A stretch of 37,989 bases of DNA from Ferruginibacter sp. (GCA_014379625.1 JACMLJ010000054.1:1-37989), one strand, 5' to 3'; counted from the first letter of the stretch, positions 17,241 to 26,771 are shown. Made by a program: numbers and translations. Notes: a model not told the origin generated them from the sequence alone.

Positions 17241-20200
17241 TTAGAAGCCAACATTTAAACCCACCTGGAAGGTTCTTGAATTAGGGGTGGTAACATAATC
17301 CACACCCCGGTCAAATCCAGAATTACTGGTACCTGAGTTGGTTTCCGGATCCATACCTGTGTATTTGGTGAATGTTAAAAGGTTTCTGCCTGTTAATACC
17401 AATTGCAGTTTGCGCACATATTTAATAGGAAACATTTCAGTAGCATTAAATGCCAGTGAAACATTTCTTAGCCTTAAGAAAGAAGCATCCTCATAGAAAT
17501 AATCTTTTACAGAATTTCTCGCACCATTGATACTGCCCCACATATCGCCGTAGGCGCTTACATAATAGTTTGAAAAGGCAGCCGTTTGGCCATTGACTGT
17601 AATCTTCTTTTCATAGTCGCCATGAATGCCATCGCGGTACATCCATTCTTTGGTCTGGTTGTATAAATGGCTTCCATATATCCAATCAAACTGGAAGGAA
17701 AGTGATAAGCCCTTGTAACTTAAACTATTGATAAAAGCCATATTAAATTTGGGATTTGGATCACCAAAGGCATACAGTTCATTGGTAAACTGAAGACCTT
17801 TTGTTGCGGTATCCACCACGTATCCGTTTACAATAGCGTACTTGCCCTGGTCGCCTTTTGCAATATATGCTGTACCATTTTGCCGGGTCTCGTCCAGGCT
17901 TGTAAAAGTTTTCAGGCCGAATAACTGTCCAATTTTTGAACCGGCTCTTAAAACATAGTTGCCATAACCTGCACTGCTGGTAACTATTATGTCCTGGCCC
18001 GTAGAAACAGAACCAATTTTTGAAGTCTGGTGGTTAAAATTGGTAGTAAAATCCCAGTTAAAGTTGCGCGACTTTAAAACATTTAAATTAAGGGCAAAGG
18101 TATATCCATTCGACTCCAACGAATAGGCATTTGTAAGGTAACCCCCGCCTCCCGATGATGGGGCGGCATCTACCGTATATATGATATCGCTGCTGGTTCT
18201 CTTCCATAAAGTAGTACTTAAACTGATATTTGACAGCCATTTACCCTTTGATAATTCAAATATAAAATCTGCACCTATTTCAGATTCTTTGGAAATTTCA
18301 ACAGTCAGGTCGGGGTTTGACTGTGTGGAAGGTGTATAAAAAGCCAGGCCGGTACCCAGTTGTCTTGTACTCAATGTAACATAGCGGTCGAAAGCATTGG
18401 GCTGAATACCTGCTTCACCGTAACCACCCCGTATTTTAAACTCTGTGACCAGGTGGCGCAGATTATCCCATAAATTTAACTGCGATAACCTGAAATAGGC
18501 GTTGCCATTATAAAATGTTTGGGCATTTGACCCTCTTCCAAAGGCTGAAGAATAATCGCTTCTAAACCCTCCTTTAATACCGGCTATATCGCCATAATCG
18601 AGCGATTCGTTAATAAATGTACCAAAAGTTACAAAAGGCCTTACCAGGTCAGAAGTTATAGTTCGGGTATCAGTCTGCAACATATTATAGATGGGATATA
18701 ATTGCAAACCATCACCTGTCGTATTATATTGTTTGTAAACATTTTTACGATAATCATAGCCGATTAAGGTAGTGGAAACAATGGGCAGCTTTATATGAAA
18801 TTCTCTTTCCAAATCAAGATGCAGGTTTGCAGTGGTCAGGGCATTTTGAAAGGTGGTGGTATATGAATAATTCGAAATCCCACCTTTATTACTGCTAAAA
18901 CCGCCTAAAAAAGATGATCGGCTTATTGCATTTATATTTTGCGATTGATTAAGGTATACCTGGTTAATGTCTTCCTTTTGATAATTGATCCCGTATTTAA
19001 AATCAATATCTAAAAAACGGTTTACCTTATATGAAGCCTGTATATTCTGGATTACATCTATTATTTGATTGCTTCCATAAGAATATTGAAAATAGTAATT
19101 GGGGTTGCGTCCATTTACACTTACGGGTGATGCCGGTAATACATAAGCATAATTTCCATTGGCGTCTTTCCATTCAAGATCGAAAAAAGGCGAAGTATTT
19201 AAGGCAGAAAATATCTGGCCCGGACCGGCGGTAAAATAGGGATTAAAATTATTTTTTTGGTAGACCAACTGGGTAGTAGAACGCAGTTTAAAACCCTTAA
19301 ACAATTCCGTACCCATATTCGATGAAAAATTAGTACGTTCTAATTCACCATTTTTCCTGATTGCACTTTCCTGTTCAGTACGTGAAAGTGTTAAGGCATA
19401 ATCTGTTTTGCCTGCACCGCCAGACACACTCACACTTGAATTGAAATTGGTAGCTGACTGGAACAATTGAGCAAGGTGATCATAGTATTTAAAATTTTGA
19501 CCGTATGGTTTACTACCATCTGTAACAGGACTGGTACTATTCCAGACGATACCTCCCTGTGTTACCCCGGCAATGTTAACGCCTGCAGTATAAGTGCCAT
19601 CAGGTTTTACCTGGATGATGACTCCGTTTGCATCCACCACATTATTATTAGCATCGGTTTTAAAACCATGGGTATTTGCCTTATGTAAATCACCAATATT
19701 AAGATAATTGCTAACTCCATAACTGGAAGAAAAATCAATACGGGTTTGACCTGCTTTTCCTTTTTTGCTAAATATCTGAATTACTCCATTGGCGCCCTGG
19801 GCTCCATATATGGTAGATGAAGCAGCCCCTTCCACAACTTCTACCCTTTCAACATTATTCAGGTCTAATGAACCTATATCTGTGGCCCTCACTTCAATCC
19901 CATCTACCAGGATCATTGGTAAAGTACCACCCCTCAATGAATTAACACCGCGAAGAAGGATGTTGGTCTTGGCACCGGGCGTACCATCAGTACTACTGAT
20001 CTGGGCACCGGCAATCTTGCCAACCAAGGCTTGTGAAATAGAAGAAGTAGGTGCAGCTGGTAACTTGTCGGCAGTGATGGACTCCACTGAAATCCCTAAC
20101 TTCTTTTTGCTGGTAGCAGTACCTACGCCGGTTACCACCACTTCAGCCAAAGCCTTTAAATCCGGGGCAAGTTTTATTTCCAATACCCCGTGTCCCTCGT

Positions 20201-20447
20201 AGGTAACGGTTTGCGAAAAGTGCCCGATCTCGCTAATGTCAAGCACTTTACCTGATCTGGAAATAATTTCAAATCTGCCATCGGCTTGTGAAACAGTGAC
20301 CAGGCGTTCGCCCCTCACTTTGATAGTAGCTCCTGCAATAGGGAAACCATCTTTAGCGTCCATAATTTTACCCCTGATAGTTGATTGGGCAAAAACGGTT
20401 GCAGTAACCCAACAGAGTACTGCCAGTAGAATTGCAATTTTTCTCAT
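17241..20447 (-). CDS. SusC/RagA-like TonB-dependent outer-membrane transporter
   Basis: This is a 1068-residue TonB-linked transporter. It has a signal peptide (about 1-21, ending VFAQS), a carboxypeptidase-regulatory-like domain (about 22-100) that starts with STIRGKIMDAKDGFPIAGATIKVRG, and the plug domain (about 105-225, VVVTGVGTATSKKKLG to NGVIQIFSKKG). The beta-barrel ends in an aromatic residue (GLNVGF). Size and domain order are those of SusC proteins. It forms a two-gene operon with the SusD protein. The region before it (20448-20878) is very AT-rich and no confident promoter was found. Confidence 0.95.
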   Translation of the reverse strand: MRKIAILLAVLCWVTATVFAQSTIRGKIMDAKDGFPIAGATIKVRGERLVTVSQADGRFEIISRSGKVLDISEIGHFSQTVTYEGHGVLEIKLAPDLKALAEVVVTGVGTATSKKKLGISVESITADKLPAAPTSSISQALVGKIAGAQISSTDGTPGAKTNILLRGVNSLRGGTLPMILVDGIEVRATDIGSLDLNNVERVEVVEGAASSTIYGAQGANGVIQIFSKKGKAGQTRIDFSSSYGVSNYLNIGDLHKANTHGFKTDANNNVVDANGVIIQVKPDGTYTAGVNIAGVTQGGIVWNSTSPVTDGSKPYGQNFKYYDHLAQLFQSATNFNSSVSVSGGAGKTDYALTLSRTEQESAIRKNGELERTNFSSNMGTELFKGFKLRSTTQLVYQKNNFNPYFTAGPGQIFSALNTSPFFDLEWKDANGNYAYVLPASPVSVNGRNPNYYFQYSYGSNQIIDVIQNIQASYKVNRFLDIDFKYGINYQKEDINQVYLNQSQNINAISRSSFLGGFSSNKGGISNYSYTTTFQNALTTANLHLDLEREFHIKLPIVSTTLIGYDYRKNVYKQYNTTGDGLQLYPIYNMLQTDTRTITSDLVRPFVTFGTFINESLDYGDIAGIKGGFRSDYSSAFGRGSNAQTFYNGNAYFRLSQLNLWDNLRHLVTEFKIRGGYGEAGIQPNAFDRYVTLSTRQLGTGLAFYTPSTQSNPDLTVEISKESEIGADFIFELSKGKWLSNISLSTTLWKRTSSDIIYTVDAAPSSGGGGYLTNAYSLESNGYTFALNLNVLKSRNFNWDFTTNFNHQTSKIGSVSTGQDIIVTSSAGYGNYVLRAGSKIGQLFGLKTFTSLDETRQNGTAYIAKGDQGKYAIVNGYVVDTATKGLQFTNELYAFGDPNPKFNMAFINSLSYKGLSLSFQFDWIYGSHLYNQTKEWMYRDGIHGDYEKKITVNGQTAAFSNYYVSAYGDMWGSINGARNSVKDYFYEDASFLRLRNVSLAFNATEMFPIKYVRKLQLVLTGRNLLTFTKYTGMDPETNSGTSNSGFDRGVDYVTTPNSRTFQVGLNVGF

Positions 20448-20878
20448 AAAATAGTTTTGGTTGTAAAATATATGTTAAATATAAAAGTAATTTAACAAAT
20501 AATTCTCAATTATATGAAAAAATATCATTTTGCTAAGGAAAAATCATTTTATATTGTTAATTTTATTAACATTTAATGATGCATTGTCAATTTTATATGT
20601 ATATTTTGTATTTTAATATGTTAAAGTTTTCAATTTTTCCTTACCCCCTTTTGCTTTCGCCCTTCTTAATACCGGCTGCCTTAATAATCAAATATTTGCG
20701 ATGAAATGTTACTCTGCCCGCAATACAATAATTGATAGTTTATCCAAAGGAAGGTTAGTGGCGCTGCAATTTTTTAAGTAAACACTACCTGCAATAAGGT
20801 TATACTCAAAAACCTGTAGCCTCGTTTTAAATTTATTCAGCATTTTATTTACCAGGAAAATACAGGCGGATTATCTGT
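20448..20878. other. AT-rich intergenic region before susC
   Basis: This 431-bp stretch has no convincing gene. The part next to susC (20448-20640) is extremely AT-rich. It holds a 15-base inverted repeat, GTTAAT-TTT-ATTAAC, at 20556-20570 that could be an operator. A 26-codon frame at 20701-20781 was judged chance. The susC promoter should lie here but no TTG/TAnnTTTG pair with good spacing stands out. Confidence 0.5.
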
Positions 20879-20914
20879 AAAAAAAGAAACCACCTGATAA
20901 GAATAACAGGTGGT
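20879..20914 (-). terminator. Terminator of the predicted small RNA
   Basis: Read on the minus strand, ACCACCTG (20914-20907) pairs with CAGGTGGT (20896-20889) around a 10-base loop. It is followed by TTC and seven Ts. This is a strong intrinsic terminator, yet no protein gene on the minus strand ends here. Confidence 0.8.
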
Positions 20915-20994
20915 ACAAGCATGAGAATTTGCTATTTGCTTAAGGAAACTTGTTTAGATTGCTATGCTCTTTATAAAGTATTTGTGGTTCGGTG
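20879..20994 (-). ncRNA. Predicted small RNA under an 11-bp repeat array
   Basis: A transcript of about 115 nt is predicted from a -7-like box (TACTTTG, 21004-20998, followed by CA) to a strong intrinsic terminator (20914-20879). The repeat array at 21013-21056 lies directly before the box. The only ATG frame inside (25 codons) runs through the terminator hairpin, so the RNA is probably non-coding. The -7 box has one base fewer between TA and TTTG than the consensus. No homology to a known RNA family could be tested. The nearest protein genes are divergent (21206 on plus) or 430 bp downstream (susC), and the terminator argues that this is not simply a susC leader. Confidence 0.55.
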
Positions 20995-21012
20995 ATGCAA
21001 AGTAGAACCCGC

Positions 21013-21056
21013 TTGTTACTGAAACATTAATTGAGTGTTACCGAAATGTTATAAAT
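21013..21056 (-). promoter_or_regulatory. Four-unit 11-bp repeat array (Pho-box-like)
   Basis: In plus-strand reading the cores are GTTA (21015), ATTA (21026), GTTA (21037) and GTTA (21048), each exactly 11 bp apart; on the minus strand these are TAAC-type cores. The core nearest the small RNA ends 14 bp before TTTG of its -7 box, nearly the 15 bp seen at the TonB receptor and PlcP-like promoters, and in the same orientation relative to transcription. Confidence 0.6.
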
Positions 21057-21205
21057 CCCGTGAAGGTTGTTGTTCGTTTTGAGCAGGAATTGAGCTTGTA
21101 AAAAGCTCTTTTTACAAATCACCTTAAGAAAAAAATTCATTTTTGCCAAAACTTAATATTATATTATTGTTAAGTTTCGTATATTTATGAAAGAATTGTA
21201 CGGCT

Positions 21206-22414
21206 GTGAAAATCAAACGCCTCATATTATCCCACCTGTTTCTACTTTGCCTTTCTCCATTGGTTTTGTACTGCCAATCCATTACCCGGAACTTAGCCTT
21301 TGATTTTTATGGTGATTCAGTTAAATTAAAAATTGATGTGCCTTTCACCGACAGCTTAAAAAGCGCAGTTACCGGGCATTCCGTAAACACCTATTTTGAA
21401 GCGATTGCGGCTACAGCCTACACTCCAATGATTGATGCCTTGCTTTCTTATAAAGAACAATATAAATTGGATGACTGGTTATACTACCAGCTCATACGAA
21501 AAACAATTCAACAGATTAGTCCTAAGGAAGTGAATTATGAACGCTACACAGTTTATAAATGGTTTTTACTTATACAGTCAGGGTATGGCGCCATGTTAAA
21601 AACCGGGAATGGGCGTTTGCTGTTTTATGTACAAACAGATGAAGAAATTTTTAACCTCCCCTATTATATGCGGAATGGCAGGCAGTACGTTTGCCTTAAC
21701 TTTCATGATTATAATACAGTTGATTTTGAAAAAGAACAATTTACAGAAGTAAATATGATTGACCAGGAAGGCAAAAAAGCTTTTACCTACAAAGTTACCC
21801 AGTTACCCAATTTCAGACCGGGTGATTATGTTGAAAAAGACATCATGTTCAGTTATTACCAGGATGATTATCATTTTAAGGTAAAACTGAACCCCCAAAT
21901 CAAAACTATTTTTGCCAATTACCCGGTGGTGGATTACGAGTCTTATTTTAATATCCCCATCAGTACTGAAACATACAATTCACTTATTCCGTTGCTGAAA
22001 AAAAATACCGGGGGCATGAGCACAAAAAACGGGGTGGACTACCTGATGCGCTTTACCAGGTATGCTTTTTTGTTTGAAACAGATCTGAAAATTTATGGTC
22101 AGGAAAAACGGTTATCTCCTGAACAGACTCTATTATACGACCAAAGCGATTGTGAAGACAGGGCAGCACTCTTCTTTTTCCTGGTAAAGGAAATCTACAA
22201 CCTGCCCATGATCGTATTGTCTTTTCCCAACCACGTTACCATGGCTGTAAAATTTGATAAACCCGTTGGTAAACCTATCCTCTATAAGGGCAGCCAATAT
22301 TCCGTATGTGAACCTACGCCACAACGACGTGATTTAAGCATTGGCAAGTTGTTACCGGCGCTTAATAAGATTTCTTACGAAGTGGTGTATGCTTACAATC
22401 CAGGTAATAAGTGA
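21206..22414 (+). CDS. Secreted protein with transglutaminase-like C-terminus
   Basis: This 402-residue protein has a signal peptide (about 1-23, ending LVLYCQS). The C-terminal 100 residues carry a transglutaminase-like Cys-His-acid set: Cys316 in QSDCEDRAALFFFL, His343 in FPNHVTMAV and Glu369 in SVCEPTP. Cys at the start of a helix after DCEDRA, then a His strand and an acidic strand, is the usual order for this fold (also shared by bacterial cysteine peptidases). The first 300 residues are unrecognised. The start is a GTG at 21206; no in-frame ATG fits the signal peptide. A loose -7 box, TAAGTTTC, lies at 21171-21178. It is a single gene closed by the terminator at 22432. Confidence 0.82.
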   Translation: MKIKRLILSHLFLLCLSPLVLYCQSITRNLAFDFYGDSVKLKIDVPFTDSLKSAVTGHSVNTYFEAIAATAYTPMIDALLSYKEQYKLDDWLYYQLIRKTIQQISPKEVNYERYTVYKWFLLIQSGYGAMLKTGNGRLLFYVQTDEEIFNLPYYMRNGRQYVCLNFHDYNTVDFEKEQFTEVNMIDQEGKKAFTYKVTQLPNFRPGDYVEKDIMFSYYQDDYHFKVKLNPQIKTIFANYPVVDYESYFNIPISTETYNSLIPLLKKNTGGMSTKNGVDYLMRFTRYAFLFETDLKIYGQEKRLSPEQTLLYDQSDCEDRAALFFFLVKEIYNLPMIVLSFPNHVTMAVKFDKPVGKPILYKGSQYSVCEPTPQRRDLSIGKLLPALNKISYEVVYAYNPGNK

Positions 22415-22431
22415 GGGGAAATAACGAACAT

Positions 22432-22463
22432 AAAAAAAGCAGCTTCAAAAGCTGCTTTTTTTT
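22432..22463 (+). terminator. Bidirectional terminator between convergent genes
   Basis: A 14-bp perfect stem (22432-22445 with 22449-22462, loop CAA) has a GCAGCTT/AAGCTGC core, an A run before it and a T run after it. It serves both the plus-strand transglutaminase-like gene and the minus-strand beta-helix lipoprotein gene. Confidence 0.92.
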
Positions 22464-22479
22464 ATAATGGTTACTGATA

Positions 22480-23949
22480 TTATTTATTGCTGAATTTTGT
22501 CCAGCCCTTAAACCAGTTGGCATTTTCTCCGGAAGGTGCAATCCCGCCAATGAAATCGACTTTGGTTATAAACGGTCGTGCCACTAAAATGGGATCATCA
22601 AAATAAGTATTGGTTGCAGTAGGAATTACTACCGCAGAATTACCAAAAGGTCCCCAATCTGGTGATACATAATCAAAAGGCCGGGTGTAAATTGCCTGCT
22701 CCGTAGTTTGTGTTAGTATCCTGTTTTTTGTGTTGGCTGTAAACCAGGTGGTAAGAGAAGCCAGTGAATAGGTGGATGTACCGGCTTCCGTATAGGCCAA
22801 AGGTGTTTTGCAACTAACCAGCAAAATGCCGCTCAACTGCAAAGTACCCGCGGTAATGTTCAAATCTGTATGCGCTCCGCTGGTGGCATCAATCAAGATA
22901 CCGGTAGCCCAGCCTACAAATGCAGAATTAAAAATGGACAATGAAGAATTTCTCCTGATCTGAACCGCCGCGCCGAGGTAATTACTATTGCCCACATTAT
23001 TAGGTGTAGCTAAGGGGCCAAATGAAGATACGTTGCAGAATACCGCTTTTGTTTGCGGTAGTACTGATCCGCCCGTACCATCGTTGTCACTTTCAAAACT
23101 TTCCGATTTGGATACATCGGCTATCGCTGAATCGCGAACTATTAAACCAAACTGGATACTGCCGCTAAAGCCGTTATCAGTATCAAAATCATCATCCTGC
23201 GTTTTGTAAGCGATCAGGTATTTACAATTGACAGTACCGCCAAACCATTCGAAAGCATCATCTTTTGCATAAGAAACCTGGATATGATCGATCACCGTAC
23301 GGCTTCCTACACAGGCCATGGTTAGTGCATTGATTTCCTGGTTAGGTAAAAAAGCATAACCCGCATATTCAATCCGTACATATTGTAACACGCCTGAACT
23401 GTCGTCGTTTACAGGTGCAGGTACCAATGCATCACCTGACCCTGCATAACCATCCTTAGCTGCATTATTGATGCTAAAGCCACCTTCAGGTATATATAAA
23501 CCGGGAGCGCCGCCATTCGATGAATTGATAGCCGCCTTCCCTAAAAGTTCAATACCACCCCAGTCACCGGAAGTAGGCGTGGGTGAAGCCGATGTAAAAA
23601 TAATAGGGGCTTCCTGCGTACCCCTTGCAATTAATTTACCGCCCCGGTTAACGATTAAAGCTGCGGTACTTGTTCCGGCGTAGGTGCCTTTTACGGTAGC
23701 GCCTTTTTCTACTGTTAATGTTACGCCTGCATCCACGTATACTTTTCCGGAAATGATATTGTTATCAATTGCCAGTAATGTGGTATCTTTTGTAACATGA
23801 TCTTTCAGCGTTACGGTTTTGCCCGTAACAGTACCTCCACCGCCGCCCGGCTGAACAACGATAAATGGCTCACCATCCGTTTCGATTTTGCGACAAGCCG
23901 CAATACTTAGCGAAGTAATAGCCGCCACGTAAAAAATATACTTTTTCAT
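22480..23949 (-). CDS. Beta-helix lipoprotein paired with a TonB receptor
   Basis: This 489-residue lipoprotein has an SPII signal with lipid-bearing Cys19 (SIAACRKIE) and a Gly-rich linker (about 33-40). From about residue 60 it shows short repeated strands (NNIISGKVYVDAGVTLTVEKGATVKG and similar), as in right-handed parallel beta-helices. Three acidic loops stand out: AKDDAFEWFGG, QDDDFDTDNG and ESDNDGTGG. They look suited to bind cations or a ligand. It follows the TonB receptor gene after 32 bp in the same operon. It probably sits on the outer membrane as the ligand-binding partner of that receptor, similar in logic to SusD for SusC but with another fold. Function is inferred from position only. 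Confidence 0.85.
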   Translation of the reverse strand: MKKYIFYVAAITSLSIAACRKIETDGEPFIVVQPGGGGGTVTGKTVTLKDHVTKDTTLLAIDNNIISGKVYVDAGVTLTVEKGATVKGTYAGTSTAALIVNRGGKLIARGTQEAPIIFTSASPTPTSGDWGGIELLGKAAINSSNGGAPGLYIPEGGFSINNAAKDGYAGSGDALVPAPVNDDSSGVLQYVRIEYAGYAFLPNQEINALTMACVGSRTVIDHIQVSYAKDDAFEWFGGTVNCKYLIAYKTQDDDFDTDNGFSGSIQFGLIVRDSAIADVSKSESFESDNDGTGGSVLPQTKAVFCNVSSFGPLATPNNVGNSNYLGAAVQIRRNSSLSIFNSAFVGWATGILIDATSGAHTDLNITAGTLQLSGILLVSCKTPLAYTEAGTSTYSLASLTTWFTANTKNRILTQTTEQAIYTRPFDYVSPDWGPFGNSAVVIPTATNTYFDDPILVARPFITKVDFIGGIAPSGENANWFKGWTKFSNK

Positions 23950-23981
23950 ATTTACCCTTTTGTGTTTTTTAATGTTTTGTG

Positions 23982-26756
23982 TTATAGTGAATAGTTGAAT
24001 GTTACACTGAATGTAGTGCCGAATCGTCTTGTAAAACGATAGGCGTCCTTATCTTTCTGAAAACTGGTTTTGTCATCCGCATTTTGGTAGAAATACTGTG
24101 TTTTGTTCAAAATATCTGCAACGTTCAATCTTATTTCTGCTTTGCTTTTCAATATCTTTTTACCTACCTGGAAATCTAATACAGGCCTGGGGGCTTCCCA
24201 AATATTTGGGATACCATCATCACCTTTTTTAACAATATCACCTACCAGGTAAATACGTTTGCCGATCTGGTTAAACAACAAAGTTGCATTTAGTCCGGCT
24301 TTTTCAAGGTCGTACATCAAACCTAAATTTAATAAGTAAGGAGACTGGCCCTGCATTGGCCTGGTATTTTTAGCGGTGTCTGTCACCTCGCTGTTTATAT
24401 AGGCGGCATTTGCTATGACGGTAAAATTTTTCAAAACGCTTATCATATCAAGACGTTTGCGGAATTCTACTTCTGCGCCATAAGCAGTTGCCTTTTCCTG
24501 GTTAACATAGGTGAATATAGCGCCTCCGTCCTGCAAGGTCTGCTCAATGGGCTGATCGAAATATTTAAAGAAAACGCCGGCAGTGAAGGCTTCGCCCGAA
24601 CGGGGATACAACTCATAGCGCAAATCGAGGTTGGTAACCTTGTTACGCACCAGGTTATCGTTTCCCTGCACGGCGGAATTTAGTTCAAAATCATACAGGG
24701 TTAAAGCAGCCAGTTCTCTTTGTTCGGGACGTATAACAGTTTGTGAACCTGACAACCGTATGTTGGTTTTATTATTTAATTTTAAAGTAGCATTTACACC
24801 CGGCAGGTAATCCCTTTGTTCAGTGTGCTTATGACGTTTATCCCATTGCTTAACCGATCCGAGCAACTGGTCGTAGTTTTCAACCCTCAATCCCCAGACT
24901 ATCCTGAGTTTTTCGGCAAGCTGGTTATCAAATTGTAAAAAAACTGCATTCAGAATTGTATTGGATAAATACCGGAAATCCCTGTTATTGATAGCATTAA
25001 AGGCAAACAAGGTGCTGCCTTCTGATCCATCACCGAAATTTACAGGCGCGAATATTTTATCAATAGTAACCTCCCGGAGCACCGGGTTATCTCTTGGCAT
25101 ATAATTAGCAAAAAGCTGTGCGTCAAACAAGCGGTCCTTTACCTGTAGCATATAACCCGCTTTAACGGTTTGTTGTTTCCCGGAGAGATTAAAATTATAT
25201 GATAAATCGCCGCCGCCGGTATATATATAATCACTCAGCGTTTGAAATACCCGGGCGCCACTTTCCTGTGCGAGCGAGTTACCCACCAAAAACAAAAAAG
25301 GGAGCTGCGTACCGGTAGGTCTTGTATATTGATACCGCCGCTGGTCGGGGCTATAGCCATCGAGGATATTAAACGCCCCATACCATTTGAATTTCAATGG
25401 TTTGATTATGCTATGTTCGCCAGCAAGCTGGGTAGTAAAAAAAGTATTTTCCTTAAAAGTAAGCTCACTACCATACACGTCAACACCAGTAACAATGTTT
25501 AATCCGCTCCGCTGGGTTGCGAAATTATTGGTATTTACATTGATAATGGATTTTAGCGAAACTTTGTTCCTGTCGTTTAACTGCAACGACACACTTGCCA
25601 GACCGCCTAACGTTACTTCCTGTGTGTATCGGTCATCATCAAAATCATACTCACGACTAAATTGCTTACTTACAAGAGATTGAAAGCGGTTGACGACATC
25701 AGTATAACGGTTGCTTTTGCTATAATTGATGCCCAGCACACCCCCAACTTTTTTACCGAAAATTTTACCGGAAAACCCACCGTTGGCCTGGAAAGAGATG
25801 TTGGGAGAAACATTACCCGGCTTAGCCTGCCAGTTATTGTTCAACTCTTTTCCAATTGCACTTCGTTCTGCAGGGGTTGCGAGGTTAAAGGCAGATTTGG
25901 TAGTATAGCTGTCAGGCAGGCCCCTTGTGCCATCGTCAATACCGAGCCAGTCGAGTTTACCGCCCTTGGCTTTGTAGAAATCTTTACTAACTGTTTGGGT
26001 ATTAAAACCTGTACCAATTTGAATATTAAAGAAATTTTTGGAGGGAATATCCTTGGTGTTCACCTGTATCAGGCCACCTGCCCATTCGCCGGGTAATTCG
26101 GGAACGAATGCTTTATTGATAATAATATTGTCAATCATCGCTGCCGGAATGATATCGAATGAAAATGTTTTACGATCCGGCTCGGTACTCGTGAGGAGTA
26201 TTCCGTTCAGCATGGCCTGGTTATATCGATCTGCCAAACCCCGGATGACCAGGAATTTGCCGTCAATCAAACTTGCACCGGGTGTACGTTTTAATACTTC
26301 ACCGGTATTTCTGTCGGGCGACCTCCGTATACTTTCCGCTGAAATTACGGAAGCAACCGTGTTGGTATTTTTTTGAAAAGAAATAAGAGCTGCCGCTGTT
26401 TCTCTTTTTGCTGATACCGACCTTACTACCACTGCTTCACCTGTTTTAGCTTTTCTTTCCAGGAGTACATCCTGAACGGTCACTTTTCCATCTGTTACTT
26501 CTATATCACCTACTTCCTTTGTAACCCCATCATACGAAAATACAAGCGAAATTTTTGCGCCTGCATCAACATTAATAACATATCCGCCATTGAGATCTGT
26601 AGCCACCCCTTTTTGTGTTCCTTTTACCAGTACGGACACACCTGATAAAGCCAAACCTGATTTGTCATCGGTTACTTTTCCTTCGATTTTTCCTTTCTGT
26701 GCAAATGAATTTATTGATAGTATAAAAAACAGACCCAAAAATGTTATTATTCTCAT
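23982..26756 (-). CDS. TonB-dependent receptor with Pho-box-like promoter
   Basis: This 924-residue outer-membrane receptor has a signal peptide (about 1-19, ending NSFAQ) and a carboxypeptidase-regulatory-like domain (about 20-105, KIEGKVTDDKSGLALSGVSVLV). A plug domain follows (SAESIRRSPDRNTGEVLKRTPGASLIDGKFLVIRGLADRYN), then a 22-strand barrel. It is shorter than SusC proteins and its partner is not SusD but the beta-helix lipoprotein downstream. The start is the ATG at 26756; a TTG six codons upstream lies inside the -7 box. Before the promoter stand nine 11-bp repeats, so uptake is probably switched on by a PhoB-type regulator. A phosphorus-containing ligand is the best guess, not shown by sequence. 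Confidence 0.93.
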   Translation of the reverse strand: MRIITFLGLFFILSINSFAQKGKIEGKVTDDKSGLALSGVSVLVKGTQKGVATDLNGGYVINVDAGAKISLVFSYDGVTKEVGDIEVTDGKVTVQDVLLERKAKTGEAVVVRSVSAKRETAAALISFQKNTNTVASVISAESIRRSPDRNTGEVLKRTPGASLIDGKFLVIRGLADRYNQAMLNGILLTSTEPDRKTFSFDIIPAAMIDNIIINKAFVPELPGEWAGGLIQVNTKDIPSKNFFNIQIGTGFNTQTVSKDFYKAKGGKLDWLGIDDGTRGLPDSYTTKSAFNLATPAERSAIGKELNNNWQAKPGNVSPNISFQANGGFSGKIFGKKVGGVLGINYSKSNRYTDVVNRFQSLVSKQFSREYDFDDDRYTQEVTLGGLASVSLQLNDRNKVSLKSIINVNTNNFATQRSGLNIVTGVDVYGSELTFKENTFFTTQLAGEHSIIKPLKFKWYGAFNILDGYSPDQRRYQYTRPTGTQLPFLFLVGNSLAQESGARVFQTLSDYIYTGGGDLSYNFNLSGKQQTVKAGYMLQVKDRLFDAQLFANYMPRDNPVLREVTIDKIFAPVNFGDGSEGSTLFAFNAINNRDFRYLSNTILNAVFLQFDNQLAEKLRIVWGLRVENYDQLLGSVKQWDKRHKHTEQRDYLPGVNATLKLNNKTNIRLSGSQTVIRPEQRELAALTLYDFELNSAVQGNDNLVRNKVTNLDLRYELYPRSGEAFTAGVFFKYFDQPIEQTLQDGGAIFTYVNQEKATAYGAEVEFRKRLDMISVLKNFTVIANAAYINSEVTDTAKNTRPMQGQSPYLLNLGLMYDLEKAGLNATLLFNQIGKRIYLVGDIVKKGDDGIPNIWEAPRPVLDFQVGKKILKSKAEIRLNVADILNKTQYFYQNADDKTSFQKDKDAYRFTRRFGTTFSVTFNYSL

Positions 26757-26771
26757 GCAATTTAATTTCTG

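Noticed and set aside
20455..20490. TTTAACA and TTTTACA 11 bp apart before susC, resembling the Pho-type box
   Set aside because: Only two units in a very AT-rich stretch, and the matching -7 position would overlap the susC start codon.
20701..20781. 26-codon ATG frame upstream of susC on the plus strand
   Set aside because: No promoter with good match, no ribosome binding site, no recognisable feature; such frames are expected by chance in AT-rich sequence.
20844..20921. 25-codon ATG frame inside the predicted small RNA
   Set aside because: It runs through the terminator hairpin and T run, so the stop codon would lie outside the transcript.
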